Shown in pieces: positions 5,131 to 6,151 of a DNA stretch of 6,151 nt (its first letter is position 1; every line of letters begins with the position of its first letter). Below the pieces are notes generated by a model. That model had not been told where the DNA came from. It was given only the letters and a program-made list of their open reading frames with translations, and did no database searches. The position numbers were made by a program, and so were the translations under genes. Source of the DNA: Hyphomicrobiales bacterium (GTDB lineage Bacteria; Pseudomonadota; Alphaproteobacteria; Rhizobiales; Afifellaceae); assembly GCA_013812985.1 (NCBI GenBank), contig JACCSN010000695.1, positions 1 to 6,151 of the forward strand, given 5' to 3'.

Positions 5131-5985
5131 TCAAGAGTGCGCCCATTCCCAATACAGCCGGCGGGCCTTGTCGTGAACAGGGCCGGGCTGCAAGTCGCGA
5201 TCCTCGATGCGCGTAATCGGTACAACCTTGGAATAGTTCCCGGTCGAGAAGATCTCGTCGGCGTCGAGGAAGTCGGCCATGGTGAGCACGGTCTCCTGAA
5301 CCTCGACGCCCGCCCCGCGCAGCAAGGCGACGACGCGCTGCCGCGTGATGCCGTTCAGGAACGAGCGGTTCGGGATCGGCGTCCGCACGATTCCGTCCTT
5401 GACCATGAAGACGTTCGACGTGCCCGTCTCCGCCACATTGCCGAGCATGTCCCGCACCAGCGCATTGTCGAAGCCGCGCGATTTGGCTTCCATGATGGCG
5501 CGGCCGTTGTTCGGATAGAGGCAGCCCGCCTTGGCGTCAGTCGGCATCGTCTCCACGCTCGGCCGGCGAAAAGGCGACAGCGTGACCGAGAAGCCACTCG
5601 GCGGCGGCATCGGCGTCTCGTAGAGGCAGAGCAGGAAGCGCGTCGAGGCCGGGTCCGGCGGCACCGACATGTAGCCCCCCTGTTCCGCCCAGTACATCGG
5701 CCGGATGTAGAGCGCCGCGTCGGACGCGAAGCGCTTCACCCCGTCATGCGCGAGCCCGGCCATCGTCTCCACGTCCATGCCCGGCGCCAGGCCGAGCGTC
5801 GTCGCGGAGGCGTTCACCCTGGCGCAGTGCCGGTCGAGATCCGGGGTGACTCCCTCAAAGGCGCGCGCCCCGTCGAAGACGCTGGAGCCCAGCCACATGG
5901 CGTGCGAGCGCGGGCCCAGGATCGGCACGTTGCCTTCGTGCCAGTCGCCGTCAAGGAAGGTCCAGGTTTGCGACCAGCCCGTCAT
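5131..5985 (-). CDS. ilvE: Class IV PLP-dependent aminotransferase, branched-chain aminotransferase-like
   Basis: The enzyme has 284 residues, slightly short for IlvE (about 300) and normal for fold-type IV aminotransferases. K152, in PTDAKAGCLYPNN, is the PLP-binding lysine. E186, in GNVAETGTSNVF, is the conserved glutamate that contacts the pyridine nitrogen. NGITRQRV (211-218) and STGNYSKVVPI (247-257) are the phosphate-binding and C-terminal active-site loops. The N-terminal SSVFDGARAFEG (34-45) is the BCAT-type entry motif. It most likely moves the amino group between branched-chain amino acids and 2-oxoglutarate in the cytoplasm, but D-amino acid aminotransferase or another class IV activity cannot be excluded. 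The ATG has GGAGGGG (5989-5995) just upstream. A possible -35 (TTGACC, bases 6032-6037) lies further upstream, but no good -10 goes with it. The small secreted protein gene follows 17 bases after its stop. Confidence 0.85.
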   Translation of the reverse strand: MTGWSQTWTFLDGDWHEGNVPILGPRSHAMWLGSSVFDGARAFEGVTPDLDRHCARVNASATTLGLAPGMDVETMAGLAHDGVKRFASDAALYIRPMYWAEQGGYMSVPPDPASTRFLLCLYETPMPPPSGFSVTLSPFRRPSVETMPTDAKAGCLYPNNGRAIMEAKSRGFDNALVRDMLGNVAETGTSNVFMVKDGIVRTPIPNRSFLNGITRQRVVALLRGAGVEVQETVLTMADFLDADEIFSTGNYSKVVPITRIEDRDLQPGPVHDKARRLYWEWAHS

Positions 5986-6080
5986 TCTCCCCTCCGATAC
6001 GCAAACGGAGCAAGCGCCACTCGAACGCCAAGGTCAACAATCCTGTCTCTTTTGAAGGCCCGCGTCACCCCGATGCGCGA

Positions 6081-6103
6081 CGCGATGCCGATTGGCATTC
6101 GCG
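6081..6103. other. Inverted repeat in the divergent promoter region
   Basis: CGCGATGCC (6081-6089) pairs with GGCAT plus CGCG (6094-6098 and 6100-6103) around the loop GATT, a 9-base stem with one unpaired T at 6099. It lies between the minus-strand aminotransferase gene and a candidate rightward promoter, five bases before its -35. An operator for either side is possible, but no known consensus is recognised. Confidence 0.4.
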
Positions 6104-6107
6104 GCGA

Positions 6108-6137
6108 TTGACGGGCGGCCGGAACTGCTGATAGAAC
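6108..6137 (+). promoter_or_regulatory. Candidate sigma-70 promoter reading out of the right end
   Basis: TTGACG (6108-6113) matches five of six bases of the -35 consensus. TAGAAC (6132-6137), after an 18-base spacer, matches four of six of the -10. The -10 overlaps the left half of the candidate LexA box. The gene it would drive begins beyond the window. Confidence 0.45.
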
Positions 6138-6148
6138 ATACAAGGAAC
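6134..6148 (+). promoter_or_regulatory. Candidate LexA (SOS) box, alphaproteobacterial direct-repeat type
   Basis: GAAC (6134-6137), seven bases, and GAAC (6145-6148) form an exact GAAC-N7-GAAC, which on the other strand is GTTC-N7-GTTC, the known LexA site of alphaproteobacteria. The spacer ATACAAG is AT-rich, as usual for these sites. It overlaps the -10 of the candidate promoter, so LexA binding would block RNA polymerase. It probably controls a DNA-repair or mutagenesis gene right of the window. It lies about 150 bases upstream of the aminotransferase start on the other strand, which is a less likely target. Confidence 0.6.
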
Positions 6149-6151
6149 ATC

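Noticed and set aside
6009..6037. Promoter for the aminotransferase gene with TTGACC as -35 on the minus strand
   Set aside because: At the standard 17-base spacing the -10 would be CTTGCT, which matches poorly, so I do not annotate it as a promoter.
5137..6111. Long open frame (324 codons) on the plus strand opposite the aminotransferase gene
   Set aside because: It is the Arg/His-rich mirror of a real class IV aminotransferase and runs through its promoter region, with no family similarity.
1..6151. CRISPR array, phage genes, insertion sequence or new multi-gene defence system
   Set aside because: No regularly spaced repeats, transposase, integrase, nuclease or ATPase effector genes are present. 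The only conflict-type genes are an ordinary two-gene toxin-antitoxin module.

Overview
The window is GC-rich DNA with Shine-Dalgarno-led genes, short intergenic gaps, class II and di-haem cytochromes c, an Fe-type superoxide dismutase and a direct-repeat LexA box (GAAC-N7-GAAC). Together these point to an alphaproteobacterium, most likely a member of the Hyphomicrobiales (Rhizobiales). This is an inference from gene content and motif style; genus cannot be read from the sequence.

Layout, left to right. The window opens inside the last 50 codons of an S9-family serine peptidase resembling oligopeptidase B (+). One base after its stop comes a type II toxin-antitoxin pair in toxin-first order: a RelE/ParE-fold toxin with a TTG start, then an XRE-type HTH antitoxin with a long N-terminal extension (both +). 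A sulfotransferase-like gene lies convergent to it on the minus strand. Its coding sequence is visibly lower in GC than its neighbours and a short tandem repeat sits just before its ribosome binding site. A 405-base stretch without a gene follows and carries two adjacent copies of a CTCAGGATGAGG-type palindromic repeat. A complete Fe-type superoxide dismutase gene (+) comes next. Then there is an overlapping two-gene cytochrome operon (+): a secreted class II cytochrome c (c'/c-556 type) and a membrane-anchored di-haem cytochrome c. Convergent to that is a minus-strand operon that reads a class IV PLP aminotransferase (branched-chain aminotransferase-like) and then, 17 bases on, a small secreted protein with four cysteines and no recognised family. 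The right edge holds a divergent promoter region with a candidate SOS (LexA-controlled) promoter reading out of the window.

How the parts fit. The peptidase, SOD, cytochrome and aminotransferase genes look like ordinary chromosomal housekeeping and redox genes. The toxin-antitoxin pair, the low-GC sulfotransferase gene and the palindromic repeats form an accessory insert of about 2.1 kb between the peptidase and sodB. The cytochrome pair is probably an electron-transfer unit in which the soluble class II protein passes electrons to or from the anchored di-haem protein. I see no CRISPR array, phage structural gene, transposase, tRNA or rRNA, and no clear sign of a wholly new multi-gene system. 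The points most worth following are the candidate SOS promoter at the right edge, the way the toxin gene is butted against the peptidase stop, and the unknown four-cysteine secreted protein tied to the aminotransferase.
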